From: Candidatus Fredericiella danica | GTDB lineage: Bacteria > Chloroflexota > Anaerolineae > Caldilineales > Caldilineaceae | Assembly: GCA_016713335.1 (NCBI GenBank) | Contig: JADJPH010000026.1 | Location: 1-64,000, forward strand | Length of the DNA: 64,000 bases | Reading direction: 5' to 3' | Part shown: in pieces, positions 19,860 to 29,374 of the stretch | Layout: the number at the start of each line of letters is the position of its first letter | How positions within the stretch are numbered: the stretch's first letter is position 1 | Translations under genes and position numbers: made by a program | The notes under the pieces: model-generated | What the model was told of the DNA's origin: nothing | Database searches by the model: none | What the model saw: the letters and a program-made list of their open reading frames with translations, nothing else

Positions 19860-22800
19860 ATGTCTTTGGTCCAGCACGCACCCCGGTTTTCAACAGATGA
19901 CGCTGGACGCCTGGCGCAGCAGTACTTTGGCATCAGCGGTGTGAGCCGCGCGTTGCCAAGCGAGCGAGATCAGAACTTCCTCATTCGCACATCCGCCGGT
20001 GAAGCGCGCGTGCTCAAGATTGCCAACGGCCTGGAAGCGGCGGCGTTGATCGACGCCCAACAGCGAGCGTTGCGACATCTTGCTACCGCCGGCGCAGTCT
20101 CCGAGTTGTGCCCGCAGGTCGTACTGACGACCCTTGGCGAGGACTGTGCGCCGATTGCGGGTCCTGATGGCCGGCAACACTGGCTGCGGATGCTGACGTA
20201 TGTGCCCGGCACGCCGGTAGCCATCGTTCGTCCGCATACCCCTGGTCTGATGGCAAGCATCGGGCGTGCAATGGGCGAACTGGATCGGGCGCTGGCGACA
20301 TTTGACGATCCCGCGCTCCATCGTGACTTTCACTGGGACCTGGCCCATGCATCCGTTGTGATCAACCAATTCAAGGGCGAGATTGCAGACCCGGCGCGAC
20401 GCGCACTCGTGGAGCGCCACCTGGCGCGCTTCGAACACACGTCGGCGTCCATGCTTGCGGGCGTGCGGCGCGGCATCATTCACGGCGACGCCAACGACTA
20501 CAACCTCCTTGCAGGGGATGGCGATGATCTGGCCAGCCTGCATCAATCGATTTCCGGGATCCTTGATTTCGGTGACATGGTGTGGAGTTACCGGGTCGGC
20601 GACCTTGCGATCGCAGCCGCCTACGCACTGCTTGACAAACCAGATCCGTTGGCGACAGTCATGCAGGTCACCGGCGGCTATCATGCGGTCTATCCACTTG
20701 AAGAAAATGAAATCGCCGTGTTGTGGGCCCTGATTTGCATGCGGCTATGTATGAGCGTTTGCCATGCTGCGCACCAGCGCCGGCTTGAACCGCAGAATGA
20801 GTATCTCTCGGTCAGCGAACGACCGGCGTGGGAAGCATTGCACCGGCTTGACCAGTTGAATGCGCAACTGGCGCACTATGCCTTGCGTGACGCCTGCGGG
20901 CTTGAACCCTGCCCGCGGAATACTGCGGTTGTGAGCTGGCTGCAATCCGGCGCGGTCCAGGTTGCGCCCGTTGTGGCTGGCATCCGGCCATCTGACAAAG
21001 TCGCGGTGGTGGACCTGTCGGTCGGGAGCACGTTGCTCACCCCTCAGATTCTACTGGATGGCGGTGTAGCCGCCTTGAGCGCGGCCATCGACGGCGCCAT
21101 TCGTGCGCAGGGGGCGAACGTGGGCATCGGTGGCAACGACGAAGTCAGAGCCATTTACTCAGGCGCTGCATTTGCGCTCGATGAAAGTCCGACCGGTCCG
21201 CGGCGTACGGTCCACCTGGGCATCGACATCTTTGCACCGGCCGGAACGCCGGTTTACGCCCACTCGACGGTGTCGTGCATGCCGCCACCGAGAATACGGC
21301 GTATCACGACTATGGTCCCGTGCTCCTATTACGGCACGCGACAGGGGACGGCGAACCCTTCTTCACCCTCTCTGGCCACTTGAGTCGGGATTCACTGACC
21401 GCAGCGCCGGTGGGACGGAGCGTGCGGGCAGGCGATTGCCTTGGCGAGATGGGTGCCGCGCCCATCAATGGGGATTGGCCGCCACACCTTCACTTCCAGA
21501 TCATCATCGACCCGTTGGGCCTGGACACCGACTTTCCGGGGGTGGCTGCGCCTGCACTGCGCGCGGTCATGCGCAGCCTTTCGCCCGATCCAAATCTACT
21601 CCTACGTCTGCCTCCGGCTTGTTTTCCGGCCATGGGCAGGACTAAGGCCGCAACTCTGCGAGAGCGGCAACAACGCATCGGTTACAACCTGAGCATCTCC
21701 TATCGCCAGCCGCTCAAGATCGTGCGCGGGCTGGGCGTCTATCTCTACGACGACGCGGGCCGCCCCTACCTGGACTGCGTCAACAACGTGGCGCATGTCG
21801 GCCACTGCCATCCACATGTGGTTGAGGCAGGGCAGCGCCAGATGGCGGTGTTGAACACGAACACACGCTATCTGCACGACAGCATGATCGAGTATGCCGA
21901 ACGGCTGACGGCAACATTGCCGCCGCAGCTTTCTGTGTGCTTTTTCGTGAACTCCGGCAGTGAGGCGAATGATCTTGCCCTCCGGCTGGCGCGTGCCGCC
22001 ACCGGTGCGTTCGACATGATCACGTTGGATGTCGCTTATCATGGGCATACGCAGGCGCTAATCGAGGTCAGCCCGTATAAGCATGATGGGCCGGGTGGAC
22101 GTGGCAGACCGCCTTTTGTGCAAAAGGTGATGATGCCGGATCCGTATCGTGGTCCCTACTATGGGTACAGCAGTGCGAGTGGCCGCGCCTATGCCGCCCA
22201 TGTACAAACTGCGTTGGATGCGATTCATGCGCAAGGACGCGGCGTGGCCGGCTTTATTGCCGAGTCGCTGATGGGTTGTGGCGGGCAGTTGGTATTTCCG
22301 GATGACTTTTTGTTTGAGGCCTTTGAGGTGGTGCGGGCCGCAGGTGGGATCTGCATTGCTGACGAAGTGCAGACTGGGTTTGGCCGGGTGGGCACCCACT
22401 ATTGGGGCTTTGAAACACAAAGCGCAATCCCCGATATTGTCACGATGGGCAAACCGGCCGGCAACGGCCACCCGCTTGCCGCTGTTGTCACGACACCTGA
22501 AGTTGCAAGAAAATTTGCGAATGGAATGGAGTATTTTAATACTTTTGGAGGAAACCCGGTTTCCTGTGCGATTGGCATGGCGGTGCTGGATGTCATCGAG
22601 CAGGAGCAGTTGCAGGCGAACGCGCTGGATGTGGGTGATTATCTGATGGCGCGGTTGCGTGAGTTGATGTCTGTCCAGCCGATCATCGGTGATGTACGGG
22701 GGCTGGGGCTGTATATCGGCGTCGAACTGGTGCTGGACCGGGAGACGCAGGCGCCGGCCGGCGAGCATGCGTCGTACATTGCCAATCGGATGCGCGAGCT

Positions 22801-22942
22801 TGGTGTGCTGATCTCGACCGATGGGCCATTTCACAATGTACTGAAGATCAAGCCACCGATCGTTTTTTCGCGGGCCAATGCGGATCATCTGGTGGATAAT
22901 CTGGCACTGGTGTTAGGCGAAGATGCCGTGCAGGTCGGCTAG
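19860..22942 (+). CDS. Fusion: APH-type kinase + M23 peptidase domain + class III aminotransferase-fold phospho-lyase; one apparent frameshift
   Basis: A roughly 1027-residue protein with three domains. Residues about 20-340 form an aminoglycoside-phosphotransferase-type kinase (IIHGDANDYNLL catalytic loop, ILDFGDMVW Mg-binding Asp), close to hydroxylysine/homoserine-kinase-like enzymes. About 430-580 is an M23 (LytM) domain retaining HLGID, GHLS and HLHF zinc and catalytic residues. About 600-1020 is a PLP-dependent class III aminotransferase fold (FVNSGSEANDLALRL, IADEVQTGFGR, PLP Lys in TMGKPAGNGHP). The third domain resembles ethanolamine-phosphate and phosphohydroxylysine phospho-lyases, so kinase and lyase could act in series on an amino alcohol. 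A single frameshift near 21275 falls inside the M23 domain. The upstream glycerate kinase gene ends one base before the start. Confidence 0.85.
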
Positions 22943-22954
22943 GACGAAGTTGAA

Positions 22955-22997
22955 AGCGAGTCGCCTCGGGAGCATCATGCTCCCGAGGCGACTCGCT
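22955..22997. terminator. Long perfect stem-loop, bidirectional terminator
   Basis: Two perfect 21-base arms (beginning AGCGAGTCGCCTCGGGAGCA) are separated by a single C. It sits between the convergent fusion gene and alcohol dehydrogenase gene and probably ends both transcripts, although the T tracts are weak. Confidence 0.7.
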
Positions 22998-23036
22998 TCT
23001 GTGTCGATCAATCTGAGCTGTGCAGTGTCAGCAACC

Positions 23037-24077
23037 CTACTTGAGCGACGCCATGTCGATTACAAAGCGATATTTCACGTCGCTACGGATGACGCGTTCA
23101 TAGGCTGCATTGACGTCCTGGATATTGATCATCTCGATGTCCGAGACGATGTCATGCTTCCCGCAGAAATCGAGCATCTCCTGCATTTCCTTGAGGCTGC
23201 CGACCATCGAGCCTGCCAGGCTGCGGCGGCTGGGGATGAGGGAGCCGGCGCCGACAGGAATGTCTCTATCGGGGAGGCCAACCATGACCATCGTGCCGTC
23301 AACCTTGAGCAACTGTAGGTATGCGTTCCAGTCGAGCGGTGCAGAGACGGTGTTCATGATGAGATCAAAGTGGCGCCGCAGTTTTGTGAAGGTCTCGGGG
23401 TCTGCGGTGGAATAGTAGTGATCAGCCCCTAAGCGCGCTGCGTCCGCCTGTTTCTTCATTGACTGGCTGAGCACCGTCACTTCCGCGCCCAGCGCATGCG
23501 CCAACTTGACGCCCATGTGACCGAGACCGCCCAGGCCCACGACCGCGACTTTTTTGCCGGGTCCAGCGCCCCAGTGGACAAGCGGCGAATAGAGGGTGAT
23601 CCCGGCGCAGAGCAGGGGCGCGGTGGCATTGAGCGGTAGATTCTCGGGAATATCAAGGACAAAGTCCTCGTTGACCACGATCTTGTCGGCGTATCCGCCC
23701 AACGTGGGCGTGCCGTCCAGTTCGTGGCTGTTGTAGGTCTGCGCCAGGCGGTCGCAGTATTGCTCCAATCCACTCTTGCATTCTTCGCATTCGCGACAGG
23801 AATCGACGTATACGCCCACGCCGACTCTGTCACCGACCTTGAATTTCGTGACTTGACTGCCGACGCGCGCCACGATGCCTGTGATCTCGTGGCCTGGCAC
23901 CATGGGGAAGATGGAGCCACCCCATTCATCGCGGGCCTGGTGGATGTCCGAGTGACAGACTCCGCAGTACTGGATGTCGACCAGGACATCGTGATCCCGC
24001 AGTTCTCGGCGTTCAAACGAATAGGGGGCAAGGGGCGCTTTTGCGACCTGAGCCGCATAACCTTTTGTTTTTAACAT
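23037..24077 (-). CDS. Zinc-dependent NAD(P) alcohol dehydrogenase (YahK/cinnamyl type)
   Basis: A 346-residue medium-chain dehydrogenase/reductase. Catalytic zinc ligands lie in CGVCHSDIH (residue 38 region) and PGHEITG; the structural zinc site is the four-Cys cluster CRECEECKSGLEQYC; the nucleotide fold is VAVVGLGGLGHMGVKLA. The whole pattern matches YahK/Adh6-type aldehyde reductases, usually NADPH-dependent and broad in substrate. The start at 24077 follows AAGGA. It is a stand-alone gene between a terminator and the Yip1-like gene. Confidence 0.9.
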   Translation of the reverse strand: MLKTKGYAAQVAKAPLAPYSFERRELRDHDVLVDIQYCGVCHSDIHQARDEWGGSIFPMVPGHEITGIVARVGSQVTKFKVGDRVGVGVYVDSCRECEECKSGLEQYCDRLAQTYNSHELDGTPTLGGYADKIVVNEDFVLDIPENLPLNATAPLLCAGITLYSPLVHWGAGPGKKVAVVGLGGLGHMGVKLAHALGAEVTVLSQSMKKQADAARLGADHYYSTADPETFTKLRRHFDLIMNTVSAPLDWNAYLQLLKVDGTMVMVGLPDRDIPVGAGSLIPSRRSLAGSMVGSLKEMQEMLDFCGKHDIVSDIEMINIQDVNAAYERVIRSDVKYRFVIDMASLK

Positions 24078-24168
24078 GCTTCTTTCCTTGTCAGACAGTT
24101 GACGTTACAAAAAAGTGGATCATTGCCAGGCAATGTCATCAACAAGACAGTGGGGGCGAGAACGCGCA

Positions 24169-24630
24169 CTAGAAGTTGGGAAGTCCAAGGTAGTTTAACA
24201 CTGAATCCAGCGACATGGCAGCACCGCCGATCAGGATCACCGAGACGATAAATACAGCCACCACCACGAACATCATCGCCACGGGTAATAGAAAGGCACG
24301 CCAACCTTTCAGGTGCTGTGCTGCAATGACGCCCATCCAGGTGCCGATAAAGATCAACGCGGGGGTCAAAAAAGCAATGAGCGGCATGAGTTGGGGAATC
24401 AAGCCAAACAGTGCAACCAGGTCGGCAACGCGGGCAAAGCCCATGACACGCAGGGTGGACGAATAGTCATTTTTCCCACCCAACAGCCGGCCCGCGCCGA
24501 ATACAATGGCCACTGAGACGAACCAGCCGATCAGGCCAACTGCCAGTGCAGGAAACGAAAAGGAATGGAATAGCACCGAAGAGGAAAGGAGAAGACCCAG
24601 GGACGCCACGAGCACGGCCGGTCCATTCAT
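24169..24630 (-). CDS. Yip1-family membrane protein
   Basis: A small hydrophobic protein with four to five membrane segments, matching the bacterial Yip1 pattern (GWFVSVAIVFGAGRLLGGKNDYSST, then VADLVALFGLIPQLMPL). The ATG at 24630 overlaps the stop of the phosphodiesterase gene as TGATG, suggesting coupling. Upstream of the ATG the same frame remains open and reads LDPRSYFQVAHDPL, which resembles the N-terminus usual in this family, so the true start may be farther upstream or a frameshift may join it to the preceding gene. Confidence 0.65.
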   Translation of the reverse strand: MNGPAVLVASLGLLLSSSVLFHSFSFPALAVGLIGWFVSVAIVFGAGRLLGGKNDYSSTLRVMGFARVADLVALFGLIPQLMPLIAFLTPALIFIGTWMGVIAAQHLKGWRAFLLPVAMMFVVVAVFIVSVILIGGAAMSLDSVLNYLGLPNF

Positions 24631-26858
24631 CAAGGGATCGTGTGCAACTTGGAAATAGGAGCGTGGGTCAAGTGCGAGGCAGCGCGCCGCGCGTGAACCC
24701 CACAGGACACTGCGCCCAGACCACGCTGCAAGTTGGCCGGAGTCCAGCCATTGATGCCGGCGGACTTTGGTACGGGCAATCGTGCAAATGGCGGCGCAGG
24801 CTGGTTGCGCCAGTTGTTTAGAATGGTGAAGAAGTCGGTGGCATTGCGCGTCGGGCCAATTTCGACATCCGCAGGGTGGAACAGAAAGGCGTCGGTCTGT
24901 TCGCCCCCGAGACCACCGTGGCTGCCGATCAGTTCCTCCATCGCCGCCACGGTGCCATCCGAAAAGAGGGCGCTGTTCACGATCAGGTCGCCTGAATGCG
25001 GAAAGTCCGCGATCCGGCGGAGTTGATCGGCGCGCAGGTCGACCGTGGCAATGCCTTCACGGGCATAGCTGAGCAGTGGGTCAACGCCAACCACCACGCC
25101 CGAGTGGAGGTTGCGCGCCCCGTCTTTGCCGAAGACGACCGCAGTGCCATCGTCCGCATGACCAACCACAAAGCCAACCCCCGGGTGCTTCACCAGGGCA
25201 TCCAGCACCGTTGGGTGTGCGGCGCTGAGTTCCTCGTAGGTGATCTTGCGCGGCAGGAAATCGAAGTAGACTTGAGCCAGGTTGCCGCTGCCGCAAACGA
25301 TCACGGTGGCAGCGGATGCCGCTGCGGCATCCTGATTCTGACGTTCAGTGCCACGCTTTGCCAGTTTGTGGCCGCGGCGAGCAATGGCGCGGCCGACGCG
25401 ATTCCCCACCTTTTGCTCATGAATGTTGGCGAGTTCATTGGCCAGCGCGGCGACCGATAACGTGCCGTCATCGCCGCCAGAAACGGTCGCAACGTTGGTT
25501 CCTTCCGGCAAATGTTGCTCGATGAACGTCTTGAGATCGATCCCATAGCGCTGAAGAAATGTGGCGCCAAATGACTGGCCGTGATCGGAAAGGATGATCA
25601 AATCGTATTGGCGGGGCGCCTTATGGTCAATCGTGGCGCATGCGCGCCCGATGGCCTCATCGAACTGTTTCAGTGTTTTGAAGGCATCCGTCGTCCACGG
25701 GCCGGAATGGTGGGCAACTTCATCATAGCCCGGCCAGGTCATATAGATCGATGGGCTGCCGCGCAGAATATCCAGAATGACGAGATTGGTGGAGACCTCC
25801 CGCATGAGCACGGTAGTCGCTGCGCGGACGAACGGATACCCGTGTTTGGTTCGGTTCAGGCGCGGGACAACGTTTGTCTGGTGCTGGCGCCAGGCCTGCC
25901 ATAACTCGCGTAAAACGTCCACGAAAAACAGGACGAGGACGCGCATCAGAAAGTAGGGGTTGAGCATCAGCAAATAGACATCACGCGCCCGGTCCTGCTT
26001 TTCGGCTTCGGTGCCGCTGATCAGGTCGGCCAGCGTCAGCAGCGACTTCTGTGCGTCGCCGTTCATCATGTTGTTGATACTGGACCCACCGCGCATCAGG
26101 CCGTTGCCTTTGGCATAGCGTGCATTGATGAGGGCGGCATCATGGCCCGACACAAAGAGCTTCTGTTCGTCTTTGTCGTACCAGCGAAAGGCCGGGATAT
26201 CGTGGTTGTCACCAAACATGATGCCGCTCTGGCAGGCGGATGTCTGCGACGGCAGCCCACAATCTGCGCGTGAAAGCACGTAGCCGCGCTTGCGCTGGAG
26301 GTTTCGTAGCACCGGCATCCAGCCATCGTTGATGGCCTTTTGCATATGCCAGTAAGAGAGCCCGTCGATTTCGAGCATGACGAGCCCTCGTTTGCCATCG
26401 GGCGTTGCTGCGAAGGGCTGGCTGCGCGCCAACCGTTCGACCATTGAACTGTAGACGGAGTCGTTGTCGTTGACCGTCAGCAGATTGGTGAGGACGGCAT
26501 TGATCGCACCAAAGACGATGCCACCCAGAAATGCTACCAGCAGACCATCGACCTGAAAGGTCGGCATCACCCACGACACGATGAGCAATGTGACCGCGTT
26601 GACCAGGAAGCCCACGACAAATACGACGATGAAACCGAAGGGGATCGAGAGCAAGAGGATGACCGGGCGGATCAGGAAGTTGACCAGGCCGAGCACAAGG
26701 GCCGCGCCCACGGCGGCGGCCAGTTTGCCGCTGAACGCGGGCGTGGGAAAGTCAATACCCGGCACAAGCCAACTGGTGAGCAACAGTGAGACCGCATCGA
26801 CACACCATACGACCACAAAATGCCACAGGTGGCGCCAGAAGCTCTGTATCGACGGCAT
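24630..26858 (-). CDS. Holin-like membrane domain fused to type I phosphodiesterase/alkaline phosphatase-superfamily domain
   Basis: The first 130 residues form four membrane segments of the phage holin superfamily IV type (ALVLGLVNFLIRPVILLLSIPFG is part of it). A long domain of the alkaline phosphatase superfamily follows: GLVMLEIDGLSYWHM carries the first metal Asp, SQTSACQSGIMFG the nucleophile region, TWPGYDEVAHHSGPW and IILSDHGQSFGA the remaining metal-binding Asp/His residues. A hydrophobic pair around residues 300-325 may add another anchor. It probably hydrolyses a phosphodiester or phosphoglycerol head group at the membrane. The last 25 residues look unlike the family and may reflect a frame error into the Yip1 gene. 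Confidence 0.8.
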   Translation of the reverse strand: MPSIQSFWRHLWHFVVVWCVDAVSLLLTSWLVPGIDFPTPAFSGKLAAAVGAALVLGLVNFLIRPVILLLSIPFGFIVVFVVGFLVNAVTLLIVSWVMPTFQVDGLLVAFLGGIVFGAINAVLTNLLTVNDNDSVYSSMVERLARSQPFAATPDGKRGLVMLEIDGLSYWHMQKAINDGWMPVLRNLQRKRGYVLSRADCGLPSQTSACQSGIMFGDNHDIPAFRWYDKDEQKLFVSGHDAALINARYAKGNGLMRGGSSINNMMNGDAQKSLLTLADLISGTEAEKQDRARDVYLLMLNPYFLMRVLVLFFVDVLRELWQAWRQHQTNVVPRLNRTKHGYPFVRAATTVLMREVSTNLVILDILRGSPSIYMTWPGYDEVAHHSGPWTTDAFKTLKQFDEAIGRACATIDHKAPRQYDLIILSDHGQSFGATFLQRYGIDLKTFIEQHLPEGTNVATVSGGDDGTLSVAALANELANIHEQKVGNRVGRAIARRGHKLAKRGTERQNQDAAAASAATVIVCGSGNLAQVYFDFLPRKITYEELSAAHPTVLDALVKHPGVGFVVGHADDGTAVVFGKDGARNLHSGVVVGVDPLLSYAREGIATVDLRADQLRRIADFPHSGDLIVNSALFSDGTVAAMEELIGSHGGLGGEQTDAFLFHPADVEIGPTRNATDFFTILNNWRNQPAPPFARLPVPKSAGINGWTPANLQRGLGAVSCGVHARRAASHLTHAPISKLHTIP

Positions 26859-26867
26859 GGTGAAGAC

Positions 26868-27398
26868 TCAGTGCTCCCTGTGTTCGCTGTTCATGGGCAT
26901 AGCCGGCGGTTCGGGAGGGGGGGTGTGGTCCTTGCCAGCCAACCACAACATGAGCACAAAGGCGAGAAGGACGGGGGCCACTGCCAAGCCCAGGTAGAGA
27001 ATACTCGTGTCGCCGGGTTCCCATTCCACCACTTCGCCTAAGAAGGTGACCCCGAGCAGGACAACTACGGTGCCAAGCAGTTTCTCTTTCAGGTGCTCCA
27101 GGCTATGGATATGCAGCCAGGGCAGCATGGGCGCCTTTGGATTGATGAATAACTGATACAGGCCAAGGGCGAAGATGTAGAGCACGGTGCCCAGGAGGAA
27201 GAGGTCGATCAGGTCGATGAATTCCACCGAGACCTTCTGTGCGCCATAGGGGCCAAAGTCCGGGTAGACTAGCGTATTGACGGCAGCGACGACGGTGGCG
27301 ACGATGCCGTAGGTCAGGACGACAAATGCGCCAAGCAACGAACTGGCGACGGCCAGTAGGATCAAGAAGCGGCTGGAAGCCAATAGACGTGAGAGCAT
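26868..27398 (-). CDS. YqhA-family (UPF0114) membrane protein
   Basis: A 176-residue protein with four membrane segments; the LSRLLASSRFLILLAVASSLLG opening, the VEFIDLIDLFLLGTVLYIFALGLYQLF core and LHIHSLEHLKEKLLGTVVVLL match the YqhA family, which lacks a defined function. I prefer ATG 27398, which has AGGGAG five bases upstream, over the GTG two codons earlier. It is the first gene of a minus-strand unit with the phosphodiesterase (9-base gap). Confidence 0.8.
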   Translation of the reverse strand: MLSRLLASSRFLILLAVASSLLGAFVVLTYGIVATVVAAVNTLVYPDFGPYGAQKVSVEFIDLIDLFLLGTVLYIFALGLYQLFINPKAPMLPWLHIHSLEHLKEKLLGTVVVLLGVTFLGEVVEWEPGDTSILYLGLAVAPVLLAFVLMLWLAGKDHTPPPEPPAMPMNSEHREH

Positions 27399-27595
27399 GT
27401 GCACTCCCTCTGGCGTGAGGTTCAGTCAAATAGTAAGGCTATTGTACCCCAGTCTCGCGTGAATTGACTAGAAGAGCCCGCCATAGACCCAATGCGGTAC
27501 CCGGGACGATCTGTCGGGACACCGGCATTGCCGTGTCCGGCGCCTGGTGCGGATCTCAAAGATCTGATACAGACCCAAAAGCCAAGCGCAGCCAA

Positions 27596-27624
27596 TTGAC
27601 ACTGGCGGGCGGGCGTGTTATGAT
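27596..27624 (+). promoter_or_regulatory. Consensus sigma-70-type promoter of the arabinose operon
   Basis: TTGACA (27596-27601), a 17-base spacer and TATGAT (27619-27624) give an almost ideal housekeeping promoter. The predicted start falls at about 27631, inside the palindromic operator, and leaves a leader of about 200 bases before the first gene. The rest of the 27399-27595 interval shows nothing else I can support. Confidence 0.8.
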
Positions 27625-27630
27625 GTGGCC

Positions 27631-27648
27631 GATTAAAACGTTTTAATC
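27631..27648. promoter_or_regulatory. 18-bp perfect palindrome, LacI-family-type operator
   Basis: GATTAAAACGTTTTAATC is a perfect palindrome with the AACGTT centre typical of LacI-family operators. It covers the predicted transcription start, where a bound repressor would block the promoter. No LacI-family gene lies in the window. Confidence 0.75.
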
Positions 27649-27830
27649 TCGTGTACGCGCGCCTTCCTGCGGTCGATGGGGAGCGATGCAGCAACCGTCC
27701 AAAACATCCTGCCAAAGTATCAACCATGCGTTGTGCGCACACTTGCGTGGCACAGCGCCAATCATTTTGTCTACTTATTGGTATTGCCGGCTTACGCCGG
27801 TCGTCACTATTTCAAATCTGGAGGATCACG

Positions 27831-29306
27831 ATGAAACTTGCCACAAAACCTGTCACGTTGGGCCTCATCGTCGGCAACCGCGGCTTCTTCCCGGCCCATC
27901 TGTGCAATAGCGGTCGCGCGACCATTCTGAAGGTGTTGGAGAAGGAGGGCTTCAAGGTCGTCGCATTGACGCCGGAAGAGAGCACCTACGGCAGCATCGA
28001 GAGTCTGGAAGAGGCGCGGAAATGTGCGGATCTCTTTCGGCAGCACCGCGATGAAATTGACGGCGTCCTGATCACGCTCCCGAACTTCGGCGATGAGCGG
28101 GCGATTGCGAATGCCATGCGCTGGTCGGAACTCGGCGTGCCGGTGCTGATTCATGCATTTCCGGATGAAGTCGAGAAGATGACGATCAAGGATCGCCGCG
28201 ACTCCTTCTGCGGAAAGATGTCGGCCTGCAACAACTTGCGCCAGTATGGTATCAAGTACTCGGTTACCTCGTTGCACACCGTCGATCCGGAAAGCGAAAG
28301 CTTTAGCAAGGATTTGCAGAAGTTTGCCGCGATCTGCCGTGTCACCCGCGGGCTCAAGTTTGCCCGCATCGGTGCGATCGGCGCGCGCCCGCAGGCGTTC
28401 AACACCGTGCGCTTTAGTGAGAAACTCCTGGAGCGCAGCGGGATCACGGTGGAGACCCTGGACCTATCCGAGGTGTTTGGCCGCGTGGAGAAGTTGGATG
28501 CCCAGGCCAGCCCGGTCAAGGCGAAACTGGCTGCGATTGATGGCTACATTCAGACCAAGAACATCCCGGCGGACTCGCTGCTCAAAATGGCGAAGTTGGG
28601 CGCGGTGATCGACGGCTGGATGGAAGAGCGCAATTTGCAGGCGAGCGCGCTGCAGTGTTGGACCTCGATGGAAGAGTATTTTGGCATTGTGCCCTGCACG
28701 GTGATGAGTATGATGAGCAATGGGCTCATGCCGTCAGCCTGCGAGACGGACATTGCGGGCACCGTGGCAATGATGGCATTGGCGCATGCGTCGGGTAGGC
28801 CGAGCGCTATCGTGGACTGGAACAACAACTATGGCGAAGACCCGGACAAGGCCGTGATCTTCCATTGTTCGAATCTGCCCAAGGACATCTTCGTCAAAGA
28901 GGACGACGTCAAGATGGCCAGCGGTCTCATTGGGGTCAACGACATTGCAGTGATGGATTACCAGGAGATCATCGCCGGCACGGTGGGCCGCGATAACACC
29001 TATGGCACCGTCGTAGGGCGCGTCAAGAAGGATCCGTTCACCTATCTGCGGGTGTCGACGGACGACCTGAGCGGCAAAGTGATTGCCTATGTCGGTGAAG
29101 GCACGGTGACGAACGATCCATTGAAGACCTTTGGCGGTTATGGCGTGGTGGAAGTGCCAAAGCTGCAGAAACTACTCAACCATATTTGCGAGCATGGTTT
29201 TGAGCACCATGTGGCCATGAACCTTTCCGAGACGGCGGCGGCAGTGAACGAAGCGCTGAATAAGTATCTTGAATGGCCGACCTACTGGCACGGCGCCGCT
29301 GAGTAG
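27831..29306 (+). CDS. L-fucose/L-arabinose isomerase-family protein
   Basis: A 491-residue sugar isomerase of the FucI/AraA superfamily. It opens VTLGLIVGNRGFFPAHLC, has ITLPNFGDE in the first Rossmann-like domain, and shows CETDIAGTVAMMALAHASG and VDWNNNYGED in the metal-binding region, features of L-fucose isomerase-like proteins. GGAGG precedes the ATG by eight bases. Because ribulokinase and ribulose-5-phosphate 4-epimerase follow directly, the most economical role is conversion of L-arabinose to L-ribulose, replacing a classical AraA, which is absent here. A role on another aldose cannot be excluded. Confidence 0.8.
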   Translation: MKLATKPVTLGLIVGNRGFFPAHLCNSGRATILKVLEKEGFKVVALTPEESTYGSIESLEEARKCADLFRQHRDEIDGVLITLPNFGDERAIANAMRWSELGVPVLIHAFPDEVEKMTIKDRRDSFCGKMSACNNLRQYGIKYSVTSLHTVDPESESFSKDLQKFAAICRVTRGLKFARIGAIGARPQAFNTVRFSEKLLERSGITVETLDLSEVFGRVEKLDAQASPVKAKLAAIDGYIQTKNIPADSLLKMAKLGAVIDGWMEERNLQASALQCWTSMEEYFGIVPCTVMSMMSNGLMPSACETDIAGTVAMMALAHASGRPSAIVDWNNNYGEDPDKAVIFHCSNLPKDIFVKEDDVKMASGLIGVNDIAVMDYQEIIAGTVGRDNTYGTVVGRVKKDPFTYLRVSTDDLSGKVIAYVGEGTVTNDPLKTFGGYGVVEVPKLQKLLNHICEHGFEHHVAMNLSETAAAVNEALNKYLEWPTYWHGAAE

Positions 29307-29322
29307 CTGATTTACGATTGTG

Positions 29323-29358
29323 CGATTGGTTCATTCGAGCAGTCGAATGAACCAATCG
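29323..29358. repeat. Intercistronic hairpin 1 of the arabinose operon
   Basis: A perfect 16-bp stem (CGATTGGTTCATTCGA and complement) with a GCAG loop lies between isomerase and ribulokinase, just upstream of the ribulokinase ribosome site GGGAGGGA. No T tract follows, so it is more likely an mRNA-stability or processing element than a terminator. Confidence 0.7.
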
Positions 29359-29374
29359 CGGGGAGGGAGCTTTC

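Noticed and set aside
22955..22997. Member of the sub-repeat hairpin family
   Set aside because: Although long and perfect, it has no internal repeat units and lies between convergent genes, as a normal bidirectional terminator would.
27831..29306. L-fucose catabolism operon
   Set aside because: The kinase has ribulokinase-specific motifs and the aldolase-family enzyme has AraD-specific motifs, so the pathway is better read as arabinose.
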